Assembly (NCBI RefSeq): GCF_043641665.1
Contig: NC_092186.1
Span: forward strand, 20,826,501 to 20,890,500
From: Enoplosus armatus
Lineage: Eukaryota > Chordata > Actinopteri > Centrarchiformes > Enoplosidae
Length of the DNA: 64,000 nt
Reading direction: 5' to 3'
In this document: piece after piece, positions 1 through 12,275 of the stretch
How positions within the stretch are numbered: the stretch's first letter is position 1
Layout: each line of letters begins with the position of its first letter
The notes under the pieces: generated by a model
Databases searched by the model: none
The model's input: only the letters and a program-made list of their open reading frames with translations
What the model was told of the DNA's origin: nothing
Position numbers and translations under genes: made by a program

Positions 1-418
1 ACATGAGAAACTACTATACTATACTGTTGGTCATTTTTGCCTCATTGTCTTCAGGTGACTCAGTCATGTGCATACCATAGATAAGTCGATGATGTTGGGA
101 GCAGCTAAAAACAGCTTTCTCCCCTGAGGCTATTAATTATTGACTTAGTAAAGGGAGGAAATCACAGTTAAGGTGACTTCTTGTACGTACCAATCTTATC
201 AGACACCCTCCATGCGGGGCACAATGTCACTTTGTTCTTGACGGAGTGGTTTCATTCAGAACGTCAGATGAGTCATTCAGATAAATATAGTAGTATTTCT
301 TTTTTTAAGCCTGTCATGGGTTCATGGCAACTGCGAAAGAAAGTTGATACTAAAAGAGGAAATAACTGTCTGTTCTTATAAACGTTTCATAGTTTATTTC
401 ATAGTTGCTCTTACCACT

Positions 419-450
<32 letters not shown>

Positions 451-463
451 CACACACACACAC
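419..463. repeat. (CA)n microsatellite
   Basis: Some 22 CA units with one CG substitution. Confidence 0.95.
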
Positions 464-651
464 TACACCTTTCCACAATCAATGATAGACATTTCTGATG
501 AGTTAGTGTCTGGTCTTTTGGTCTGTATAAAGGAAAACATTTACGCTTCTGTAATTTTCCTCTGAATAAGATGTGGTTTTCCCTTTGACATTTTAATCAC
601 CCTCATGAACAGGAATTGAGAGTCTTCCAATATTATGACAGCAGTAGCCTA

Positions 652-846
652 TTACAGTGTTATGAGAGGCTGTCTGAAAGTCCAGCCTTGCTTTATTTGA
701 GGCCCACAGCCAACGCATTTCTGCTGCTCTGACTCAGGAGTTTTCACTTCCAGTTCGATGAGGCAGATGAGAGAGACTTTCCCGCCGTCCCTCACTGCAT
801 CACCTGGCTCCACAGTAATGGTTTTCTGAATTAATGTAAAACAAAC
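652..846 (-). CDS. Weak candidate for an unidentified terminal coding exon
   Basis: On the minus strand an ACATTAATTCAG-like acceptor ends near 847. An open frame then runs about 64 codons to a TAA at 652, with even codon use and balanced composition (ITVEPGDAVRDGGKVSLICL...). It stands out from its AT-rich surroundings. I do not recognise the product, and I found no partner exon within the next 15 kb, so it may be chance or an exon relic. Confidence 0.15.
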   Translation of the reverse strand, partial: VCFTLIQKTITVEPGDAVRDGGKVSLICLIELEVKTPESEQQKCVGCGPQIKQGWTFRQPLITL

Positions 847-1194
847 AAACATACAACAGGCCGAAATGGCGTATGAAGTGAATGTCAGGTGATTCCTAAC
901 GCCTGTCCACTCCAGAGGCTTATTTTCTTTTTCATCTAAAGGTGATCAAAGAGATGACACCCTGTAAAGACAAACACACTCACCACGCCCACTTCCTGCA
1001 GCCAGGTGCACACAGGTGTGAAAGGGCCGAGCTCTCCGCCTCCGCAAATTCTTTTCTCCACATTCCTCACTTTTCAGTGCCTCTTTCCCTCCCTTTCACT
1101 TCCTGCCAGCAGGCTCTGGTAAGTGAGTGGAGACACCATATACCTGGTAACTTCCCTGAACAGATTATTATTAATTAACTCTAAACTTGTCAAT

Positions 1195-1760
1195 GGGTAA
1201 CTTCACCCAAATAAAAAAAAATCTTTTCAGTTTTGGTATATTTGTCCAGATTTGGAGATTTAGGCTCCCACCCTATTACAATGGAGGTGAATGGAATTTT
1301 GTTTGTGGTGCGTTTTAAATGCACATTTGGAAAATTCTTTGGAAACAGCAGCTCCATTGCTCGCTCTGTCAGTTGGTCGCCCCACCCTTTGGCGGCCACA
1401 ATTTTCGCCCTAGGAGGCCGAAATTTGGCATGGAGGTCAAGTGTGTGTGTGTGCGTGTGTTTGTGAAGGTGTGTGTTTGTGTTCATGCCAATAGAGTGCT
1501 GCAGGAATGAGTCCTAAAACCCGGAAATTTGTTTTTTACAGTATTTACACTTCCGGTTCCCTCGTCTTGAAGTCAATGGGGTTTTTGAATGGGTTTTTGG
1601 TTAGATGCCTGAAATAAGGTCTGTGGTTAACACAAGCTTAAGAGATTTAATGTTTCCCATTGGCTTTTTGTAGAGGGAACCAGGGCGATGCTAACTTCCC
1701 TGCAACACTGTATTGGCAAAAGGGGGGTGTGGCAGTGGGAGTGGTGTGGATGCATACGTA
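1195..1760. repeat. Dispersed teleost repeat fragments
   Basis: The phrases around 1200-1330 ('caatgggtaacttcacccaaata...', 'ttacaatggaggtgaatgga') and 1540-1700 ('acttccggttccctcg', 'gaagtcaatgggg', 'gcctgaaataaggtctgtgg') are ones I recognise as recurrent in fish genomes. They are interrupted by a (TG)n tract at 1441-1480. Family not assigned. Confidence 0.45.
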
Positions 1761-3749
1761 TATGTGGTCGCAGCTATTGCAAATTTGCGCTTGTTTAAAC
1801 ATTATTTTCAATGTATTGAGCAAAACAAGACAAGTTAAACCCAAACCATCTGCATGTCTAGTTACCTCCACGATTAACTGGATGAACCCAACACTTATAT
1901 ATTGCTTACTGTCTACTGCCTTCACTTACAGTAAAAGTACACTGAATGTCTGAAGCATTGGGTGCATGTTAACTCCGAGGCAAACAGATGGAAATTGTGA
2001 TGAAGTGTTGATAGACTGAGGACAGGTTTAAAATGGATAAACTGAAACATGCAGTGGAGATGAGGGTGAATCAACAGCACGATAGACCCAGATGGTTTCA
2101 CACAGAAAAATGTCACGTCTATATGCGTGTGTGTCTGCCCCAGTGTCTGCATGTGAGCACTGGAAATGCACGGACACTCGTCTGATCTTACGGAGAAAAT
2201 TAGAAAATAACCTTTGTTACGTCAGTGATTCATTGTGGGTAAAAGTTTTTCTTTCCTAAATGCACTCCCTGCGTGTGAAATGGCACGAATGTCCTGCAAA
2301 CTTAGTCGAGGCAAAATGACAAAAGACCAAAACAACAGACATAAGAAATTAATCTACTGTATTATTTTTGTGAAGCTAAATATTTTCCTTTTCTGTGCTC
2401 AAAGGATAAAAGGATGATGTGCATAAATCAATTACACTTCCAGTCAATTTCATTTAAAATTGTTTTTGTTTTCAAAATAAGAGAGTAGAAGTAATCAGCT
2501 CAGATCTAATTTCATCCATTCCTACTGTGCTTGGAGTCTTAAATGCATGTCACATGTAAACTGTTTTTATAACTAGGTTTGATGGAGTTTAGGGTCTGAT
2601 TTGATCTCTTCATTCTTGGTTATATTTTATGCCTTTTACATTTATATCAACATTTTATTTTAGCAAGACCAATCAAAAACTACTCCAGCATGAGGTATAG
2701 ACAAAACAATAACCCAACATGAAAAAAAGTATTGCAAAAGCAATAAAATGTTGTCTTTAGGTTTAGGTATTTGCAGTCTTTTTCATACGTTTTCATACAC
2801 TCTTCTTCATGAAGGTTTTTTCCACTTAAACTTCAGACAATTCAGACAAACTGTCTCAGTTAATAACACTACATATTCACATTCATTGATCAATTAGTGA
2901 ATCAACAGAGCTAATTGGCAACAATTTTAAGAATTGCTCAAGTAAAGTTAAACAAAAAACAAAACAAACAAAAATGCCAAAACACTGGATCCAGCTTTAC
3001 ATTTCAGAACTTCTGCTGATTTTCTTTGTCTCATAAGATACTTGATACTAAAACTGTTTTTTGAAGCCATTTTGAAGATCACCCTGTCCTCTGGAAACTT
3101 GTGATGGGCACTATTAAACAATTAATAGAACGGACGATCAATTGATAATGCAGCTAACTGTTAGCTGTAGCCCCAGGTATTGTTGCTGACCTCAGTCTTA
3201 CTTCCCTTGTTTAATGAATCCCGTACGCTCACACTGACAACAGAATAATGATGTGCTGATACTTTTCCTGCACAACTGAAATTGATGAATTAAAAGGAAT
3301 GGCTCCTCTGTAACTCCAGACTCTATTCTCTGTGCCTCTTAAGGCTCTCTTTAGGTCTGGCACTTTCTTGGCAGTAATAAGTTTGAAAGAGCAAGCGACA
3401 CATTTTTTTCATTAGGTGCAAAAACTCTACTCCATCTGTTCTGCAATTTGGATTTAGACACCTGTTCACATCCAGTTCTGCAGGTGATATTCATTTATTT
3501 AATAATGTAACATATCTGGACTAAATGGACTCCAGAACTGCAGCTACAGATGTTTAATGGAAACAACACTGTTGGTCAGTGATTTTCCCTTGTCATCATC
3601 ATCACTATCACTGTTATGATCATTCATGACATTGAGAAATAAGAGAAAGTCATGGGGCACAAGAAAATGTGGATTTAATTATTAAAAACATCTGTGCTTC
3701 AGTGATTAAATATCCCCAAGAAAGACTCTCTGATTCAGTCTGCATGCAC

Positions 3750-3751
<2 letters not shown>

Positions 3752-3790
<39 letters not shown>
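3752..3790. repeat. (TG)n microsatellite
   Basis: About 19 uninterrupted TG units. Confidence 0.95.
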
Positions 3791-3791
<1 letters not shown>

Positions 3792-4825
3792 ATAGCTGTG
3801 TGTGTTTGTGTATATTGTGCAACGCTAAAGCTGGTCCAGTGAGTAGTGTGTAAGAGAGGGAGGGAGTGACGAGGTGGCAGCCACCCACCTCCTCTTCCCA
3901 GCCACTGTTGGTACTATCGCGACCCATTCATAAATATTACTCATCCCACACAGTAATGTTGTTGTTTCTGTTTTCAACCGAGAGGCCCTCCTTGACTGTT
4001 TCAGGTTCAGAGGGGAAAAAGTGACGCACACTTTAAAAACAGTGTACTGTGTTATATAATCCAAGCTGCCACGGGGAGGAGCTGCAGGAGCACCGAGCAA
4101 AGAGTCAGTCAGTGAGCAAAATGCAGCAGGTCTGTGAGCATGTGATGGTGGGAGGACTGCTGTAGTCAGTCCTATTCTCTGCATGGTGCTGGGATTTTAT
4201 TTCTATTGGTTCACTAATCAAATATGTGATGTAATGAAATCATAAATATCCTAACCTTAACTCAACTGACACTCACTCACTCACTGATGGGAACCCGACA
4301 CAGGGGAATTATAAATCAGTAAATTAAAGATTACTAATATTGAAATATATTTACTTATTAATTTATTAACTCACAAATAAAGGTTACACAGTGAGCAAGT
4401 AAAGATAAGATTTAAAAAAGAGATAAAAAAGAGCACTGGAACAAATCAGTTAACAAGGAGCACAATGGAAAACAATGGAACAGATAAAATCAAAGCAAAC
4501 AAAGATAAAAACTGAATCATTTCTTACAGAGATTTCAAGATTATTTAAAATATGTAAATGAATCTCCAAGCTTAAAACAAAAAGTATTGAAGTTTTTCAA
4601 TTAATCATAAATTCAGTGTGAAATTAACTTTTAGGTTTAAAATATTAATATATAAAAAGATTTTGAAGTTAAGTATGTGATATGTCATCTTCCCTTGACA
4701 TTCGTTCTGCGTTCTGTGTCTGAATACCATGATACAAAACCGCTAACTAGTGATGCTGAAATAAAGTTTTCATAAAGTAGCCCATACTTGCTTACTTACT
4801 TGAGCATGGTGTTGCGGCAATTATA

Positions 4826-5112
4826 GGGCTGCAACTAATGATTATTTTCATTATTGTTTAAAGTGCTTGTAAATTTCTTGATTAATCGATTAGTTTATTG
4901 CAATCTCTCACCGCTCAAGGCATCATCTTGAAATTGCTTATTTTGTCTGACTAACCCCAAAACCAACATTCAATCTACAATTATATATAACATAAACCAT
5001 CAAATCCTCACATCTGAGAGGCAGGAAGCAAAGAATATTCATTATGTAAATAGTTGCTGATACATTGTTTTCCAGATCGACTAATTGATGAATCATTTCA
5101 GCTTTGGTTAAT
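4826..5112 (-). mobile_element. Dispersed teleost repeat, minus orientation
   Basis: Read on the minus strand it matches the family split by the MITE at 11.7-12.1 kb: an 'ATTAGTCGAT...' start, then 'GTGAGGATTTG', 'TATATAATTGTA' and a 'GTTTTGG...GTCAGACAAAATAAG' run. Two copies in one window in opposite orientation show it is dispersed. Non-coding; class not assigned. Confidence 0.6.
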
Positions 5113-5169
5113 TGAGTAGTGATCGAGCTTTTGGCCCCGCAAACAGTACACCACTGGTTCAACTTTTAT

Positions 5170-5174
5170 ATGTT

Positions 5175-5220
<46 letters not shown>

Positions 5221-5232
5221 CACATATGAGCC
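5170..5232. repeat. (TA)n-rich tract
   Basis: AT-dinucleotide run with TACATA interruptions, capable of a long hairpin. Confidence 0.9.
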
Positions 5233-8200
5233 TCTTGTACATACAATATGAAGCATAAAAACAACATACACCATATTAAAATAGAAAATCCTAAAGTGTA
5301 CTGAATCAAAAATAATCAAATAAAAGTTACAATAAATAAACACAAAATATGATTTAATGTGTCATCATGTGTCATTTGACTCATTTGACATGAGTATGTC
5401 TGTGTTTTTGAAATACAGTGTTTACAAGCTTCTTAGCAACAGGAAGCACCTCAGAGTGGCTTAGCTCAAATCAGCCGCGTGTTCACTGACAGGATCTCTG
5501 TCAGTCATAAAGTTTTCAGATCCACAGCGAGCTGCGACAGTGGTGCACACGTCACTGCACTGTAATTTTGAGTCTGGAAGCCCCGATACCAGATGAAACA
5601 TCAATACTTCAGCGGTAGAGTCATGTCTTTTTATCGAACCGTGTTAATCTGGCAACATTTAATAGATCTTAAGCTTTATGCTTCACACCTTACTTTTTAT
5701 GAGAAACACGACACATCAGATCTGGAGACATGGAGCTTCATCAGAGTTTTCTAGTTCTTTTCGTTGGGAAGAGGAAAGCGTTTTCAGCTTGGATGATACG
5801 TATTGATTACCTGATCTTAAATCTATGGTACTTTTCCTAAATGTTGGAAACTTTTCCAAATGTACTTCTATGGAAGTGTGTAAAACATACTGAGTAATTG
5901 TTCTATGCTATTTCTCAGTAAGATGTTCTCTTTTTCTTAGGCATGTTTCTTCCCTATATGCTTCACTGCCCACCACTCCCCTTCCACTTCCACCTTCACC
6001 TGAAGTGTTTACATGCAGCCTCCAGGCTACGATGACTCATCCACTGTAAACGTGCAAACAACTGCTGAATGTTTCTTATATGTTTTCTTAAGCATTATGT
6101 CATTGACTCACTCATAAGGAACTCCTTTTGAAATCACTGTGGTTGTTGTCCGTATATACACACAACACAAATACTACACCCACATGTCAGAAGACCTAAG
6201 AAGAATTATTTTCTGTTTGTTACATATGACACTACGTTAGCTGATATTTATGTGTGTGGCCACATTCGCGGGAAAAGAAGCTTGGTTGGCAACCTTCTGT
6301 TCTTTTTTTATTGTCAGCAAATTGCATGAAAAGACTAAAAACAACAATCAATCGAGCCAAATAAAAAGTATTGTCTGTCTGTTTCTTCATTATGATGAAC
6401 ATGGGCACTGTAGTTTATTCTGAGTCAATCCCACGAACACTGCCCTGCTGCCGAAAATACTCACTGGTGTATCATGTGTATTAATCCACCAACAAATGCA
6501 CTATTTACTACTGTCTGACGTTTGCTAAAAACTACAGTGACAAGCTGGAGCTGGAGCCTTTTTAAAAAAAATTTAAGCATATATAAGTGAGTTGTCTTAA
6601 GATGTATGTCTTTAGTAGAAACCGATACAGAACATCTTTAACCCCATTGATGATAACATGATAACAACCCCCATGATAACATTCAAACTTATCTTGAACT
6701 ATGAACTATATCTTCGGTTTGTTGTTGCTCTGTTACACGTAAGATCCGGTGTGACATTGTTGTGCCATTATTTTGGTATGTCTTCTCTTTTAATCTGAGG
6801 ACATGCTTGACTTTGAGAAAACGATGGGTTTCTGTTATATATCGAGGAAGTGTATTTTTGAACTGGTGCTGGGAGCAGATAGTTTGTCGTCACCTGTTAC
6901 CTGACATGTTGTGACAACACAGTACAAAGATGACACATGTCATGGAAACTTCTGCAGCAACTGCTGTTTGTGGAGGGTCACAGGATGAGTCCGTGTGACA
7001 GCCAATACCCAGAACTCTGGAGTAAGACACTCAGTTGGTAGTTGGCTGCAGAGTGACGAACTGGTTGTCCGCCCACATTTCCATCAAGATCATTGTTACT
7101 GTTCCAATTTCCCTGTTGTTTTCTGTGGAAAAGTCACACTAAAAGCGTGTAGTGGTTTTTCTTTTTCAGGAAAAGGGTGCTAACCTCATACAGGTATCAT
7201 TTAACTGCATTTTTGTCATAACCAGCCAGCACTTGCTGCGCAATGTCCATGGAACTCATCATCATCCAAACTCCCCAGGCAGAAAACCAATCCTTAGAAA
7301 TTTTACATAAACATGTAAGAGGAGGAAAATGTTATAGTATGTTTAAAGCTCAGTATTTCCAGTTTATCACTATTTCTTAATCAAGGTGGCTGAGATAACT
7401 AACAGCAGCAAGCTTTTATCTCATAGGTAGATGTCTAATTTGTGTTTCTGCATGTTTATTTTTTACATCTCAATTGGGACTAAACTCTTCTATTTAAAGA
7501 ATAAAACAAAAACAAGTCTAATAAAGAAAGTAGAAGCTTGTGACATCCAAATTCCCCTCCGCAATCATTATGACCACATCCCCATTTGACTGAGGCACAG
7601 GAGACTATTTATATCAACACATTTGATAAGCTTGTAAAATAAGTTACGGAACTAAAACTACACAACATACAAAATGGCTCAAATTAGCTCCAGCTTGACT
7701 AACTAATATTAAAATGTGTATTAATGCATCTAATAAAGACAACATAAAATATATAACACTCACAGGGGAAATTGTTCTGCATCTGCATATCTGCATTGCT
7801 TTTACCAGCAATGGAGTATTTTACGGTATGTTATTGCTACTTTTAGGATCCAATTACTTCCTCCACTACTTCTCCATTTACAATTAATGGAAAATTAACT
7901 TTGTGTAAACTGTTATCAATAGTGTTTTAAAGAGGTTATATGAGTCAGGGATGTACAATTTAACAATGAATCCTCATTTTTGTGTAGCCTACGTCTGCTT
8001 GTAGATTCCATGAAATGATTAGATCATTGATCAGTCAAAATAAAGAATCAAATCTAAAGCTAAGTTTAGTTTTTGTACTGTTAACAACTGGAAGTTGACT
8101 TTAAGAAAGATTGGTAGCAATGTGGGATAGGCAGCCTTCAAACTGGCCCTCGGTTGCAACTTAACCTTAACCATAACCAAATTTTGTGAGTGCCAAAACA

Positions 8201-8504
8201 TAACCATAAATAAATATGTCTAGTTTCAACAAGCGGATATTACATTGCAGACATTTAGGCGAGAAACATATGAAATACATTGTTAACATTCAGCAGGCTA
8301 TCAACATTTCTGCGACTTGCCAGATATGTTGGTAAGCTACATTTTGTCATTACGTAAATATATAATGTAAGCCGGGTGACATTACGTCTGCTTGAAAATA
8401 TATTTGCTGTTGCAAATTTGTTGTATATAAATGTGATTTCCAGGAACAAAACCGTCACAAATCACTGTTGAAAAATAAATCAGTTTTATGATGCGACAAC
8501 GCTA

Positions 8505-8635
8505 TTGTTAAGGTTAGGTTAGGTTTAGGCACAAAATGACTTGCTCCTGTAATAACTCCTACTGCCGACGGGGGCTTTGACAGTTGAACGTAAACATGTC
8601 ATTTTGGTGCACATTTTGGTGCCCCCCCCCCCCGA
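8505..8635. repeat. Fish repeat fragment with poly-C
   Basis: Contains 'ttaaggttaggttaggtttaggcacaaaatgact', a phrase common in teleost repeats, and ends at a 12-14 base C run (about 8621-8634). Low information beyond that. Confidence 0.35.
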
Positions 8636-10081
8636 TATCTCATGTAACAACATGAATTAACTGATGATAAACACTGATAAGCCTCAGTCATATCAGAATC
8701 AGAAATATGAGAAATACAAGCTTTAAAAGGAAAAAGAAACAGACGTGATGATTGAGGGTTTAGTTGAAAAACAAAAATTCTCCTTCATATGAGAGTTTCT
8801 TCATGTGAATAAGACTTCTAAAGAGTTTCATTGTGTAATCCAACCAATGACACAACTGAAACCTATAATCATGGCTGTGGTGGGAATGTGTGTGCACATC
8901 AACACATACCTATACTCCAGAAACACATTAACACATTTTCTTACCACCAGCATTCACACTTAACATTTGTTTAAAGACTTTGTTCCCACTTAAGAACTCG
9001 TCAAAGAGAGCTTGGAGAGCCAGTCCGAATGTGATGCTGGATGTTCACAAACCTAACACACACATGCACGCACATTCATCGGCTGCCACCAAAGTTACGT
9101 GCTGATTCTGGACACCAATTAAGCATCGCTTTGCTGAATGTGCTCCTAATCAGTCTCTTGGCGTCCTGCGGCTGTCCTGCCAAATCCTGGATCCCTGTGG
9201 AGTCTGATTCACGGAGCTTTCCAACAAATACAAACACGTCACATCATTTAGAGGGCCTGCGGGAGATGAAATGAGAAACATGTGTCTCATTCTTTGAAAG
9301 GGAAAATTACTGACAGATTTTCAAGCCCTCAGTACATCTACTGAATTGTTACAAATGTGAATCACATGGCTGTCATTATACATTGGTAATGTTGTTAATC
9401 TGTGGTCATTGCTTATATTTTGATGTGATTTACAATGTTAGTATTTTCATGATTTATAGCTGCTCCACTTGCACCTGTATCATCTGATTCCACCTGCTTC
9501 CACCTCATAAGTTTGTTATTAGAAGTTTTATGAAGCATCGTGTAACACTTTCAAAGTATGTGGAAGGCAGAGAAGAATTAGTGAAAGGGCTGAGGAAATA
9601 GATATGACAGATATGCTATGCAAGGCGTGTCAAGGTACGAGAGCTCGAGACACCCTATTACTAACATGGGAAACCTTTCAAGACACCCGATCAAATAACT
9701 GACATTTTACAAGTCAGTTGTAACACGTTAGTCACTGGGGTTTTGTATGAGAAAGTGAGCAACACCGATACCAAAGTCTGTGTGTGACAAGAGGTAATTG
9801 TCCCTTTTATTAAGAATGACATACAGTAAGGGTGGTATCATACGTCTGCATGTGTGGGTGATTACTTAACTTCTGACGAAAAACACAAGCGCAGGTCCTG
9901 ACCATGTTTACGGAGTCCTTTAAATAAATGTTGGAACGAAGAGGAATATTTATTTACGTGGTACAACATTTATTTCATATGCTTGTGGGTAGCAATACAT
10001 TATCACCATCATTGTATTACCTTATCTTATGTTTTACATATAAAAGTAATGCAAAGTAATTAGTAGCCTAACTAGATAGAC

Positions 10082-10125
10082 CTAAAGGAATAGACATTTT
10101 GGGAAATATGCATATTTTCTCTTTT
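10082..10125 (-). repeat. Short fragment of the 42.6-kb repeat family
   Basis: 'aaaggaatagacattttgggaaatatgcatattttc' is the reverse complement of the end of the element at 42605-42908 (AAATATTTCCCAAAATGTTGAA-type terminus). Truncated after about 45 bp. Confidence 0.5.
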
Positions 10126-11693
10126 CCAGTCTTCTGTCTAACTTTTGTCCTCCATCACTTAAATTGCTTAAGGAAGGGATCCCTTTGTGGCCAATACGGA
10201 CAGGATGAACAATTACAGTGACCAATGACCCTTTTAATGTACGTATTGACATGTCAGTACTGTTTTAAGATGGCGATAGAAAAAAAATACGAACCTATTG
10301 TAGTATGTATGATGGCAGAAAATTACTACTTGGGCTGTACAGTACTTAAAACTCCAGTCTTTCAGGTTCGAGAGTGGAGTTAGATGACAAAAGATCATCT
10401 CTAATATCACTTGTACGTGATGTCATCCGTTAAGTCTGCTTCTTCAGGCCCGCAAATGGTTTTATAGGTATAACAGTGATGTGTGTGTATATCTGATAGA
10501 TGAGTAAGTGTGTGCTATGATGATATGATATGACTGCATGTTGGTGTGATCCCTGACAGTTTAACAGCTGTTTTGTCAACCTGTGACGTAGTGCTGTCGA
10601 CGGACTCTATGTGACCTTAGAAGGCTCTGTGAGAGACTGTAGGTAGTTTCTGTCTGAGGGATGCTCCTGTAATGTACATGTCAGACTAAACATGTGGGCC
10701 CATTGAAAAAGGAAACAATTAGGTGCCAGGCATTCCTCCTCGCTGAAGAACATACAGAGCACCAGGGTCAGAGCATGGCAGGAATGAAGGCAATAGATTT
10801 GTTCTCGTTTCTTTCTTTATTTTCTATCTTTCTGTCCTTCCTTTTTTAGACTTTTCCTTCCTTTCTTAGACACTTTATCTTGCAGTGTTTGTTTTCAATT
10901 TGTGCATATTTGTTTAGGTGACAAACGGATCAATTACCTCCTGATTTAGAAGTTCAATAGTAAAAAGGATTAACCTTGAGTGCCCTTAACCAGTTAATCA
11001 GTAATCATTGGCACATTTCCATGATTTACTGTTGGTAGATCAGAATTCAGCAAGATAGAATTTTCACCTGGTGTTGATAGATGGAGATAAAGCACCAGGT
11101 CTTCTCTTCCTCTTACTTGCACAATGTTTCATTGCGTGAGTGGATTTTATCCCTTCCCTTCCCAGTCTTCCCTCCAGTGGTTTCTTTTATATACTGTACA
11201 TTTACCGACTTTCTTCCTGCCCATTACAGGAATGTATTAATGGCCAGGTTCCCAGGTAAAGCAGTGACTGGTCGGCAGAACAATGTGCCAATTCACAGAA
11301 ATACACTCAGAAACCATAGAACAAGTTAGTGCAGTGGGTTTTAAGGGATCGTACCTAACCAACAACTCATACGCCCCGGGCCTTTCCATACAGCTTAGAC
11401 TGTCGCATGTTCATGAAAGTATGAAAAAAATGTTATTAGTGTGAGTGTGACAGGAGTCAAGTGACACCATCATCATTTTGAAAGAATGACATCATTGACA
11501 ATGACAAACGGAGACCTTCCCTGTGGCAGTTGAGTTGTCCCGACAGCAACAAAACACCATCATCTCTGCCATGACCCATCATCATGGCAGAGACTCAGCG
11601 TCAGGATATAAGCTTAAAAGCACATCACTTTATACAGTGCAGCAGAACACTTAATTTGTCCTGCAAAGTGCCGTCACTCATTCAAAACATTTA

Positions 11694-12275
11694 ATTAAGC
11701 TGAAGCGATTAGTCAATTAATTGATTAGTCAATCAACAGAAAGTTAAAGGTCTCATATTTTGCTCATTTCAGCTCTATATTTGTATTCTGGGATTCCACT
11801 AGAGTAGCTTTGAATGATTCACAGTTCAAAAAAGTCTTTATTTATCTTCTACTGGCCCTTCCTGCAGCCCCTCAGTTCACCATCTGTCTGAAACAAGCGG
11901 CTGAACAACCATCACAACCTTACGGAAGTCCTGATGGCTTTCAAGGTTTCAAGGCACAGTGTCTGAAGACGGGCTGTGTGCATTTCTCTGTGGACTGAGC
12001 ATTTGGATACTTTCACAGTATTTATATAGCACCTTGGCCTGCTTTATAATCAAAAAAGGCCTGGAAATCTCACTTTCTACAATATGGGACCTTTAATCGA
12101 CAACTACTTTGATAATCGATTCATGTCATTTGTTGTTTTTTAAGCAAAAACAACATTCTCTAGTTTCAGCTTCAATGTAAGGATTGGCTGCCTTTCTCGG
12201 TTTTATATCATTGTAAACTGAATAGGATTTGGTTCTGGACTTCTGGCTGGACAAGTATTATTCAATAAAATAGTC
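11694..12275 (+). mobile_element. Dispersed teleost repeat, split by a nested MITE
   Basis: Left part (11694-11747) reads 'cattaagctgaag...agtcaatcaacagaaagTTAA'. Right part (12093-12275) continues 'TTAAtcgacaactac...tttgataatcgattcatg...atatcattgtaaactgaat...gctggacaag'. The two halves rejoin into one continuous element. Same family as the copy at 4826-5112. Confidence 0.65.
11744..12096. mobile_element. TTAA-flanked non-autonomous element (piggyBac-like MITE)
   Basis: Inner element 11748-12092 (345 bp) has inverted termini AGGTCTCATATTTTG (left) and AGGTCCCATATTGTA (right, reversed). It is flanked by direct TTAA copies at 11744-11747 and 12093-12096. TTAA duplication is diagnostic of piggyBac-type transposition. 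No transposase frame is present. It interrupts the repeat described above. Confidence 0.7.

Noticed and set aside
11744..12096. hAT-type MITE
   Set aside because: I first took it for a hAT element, but the flanking duplication is TTAA rather than 8 bp and the termini lack a CAG start, so piggyBac-like fits better.
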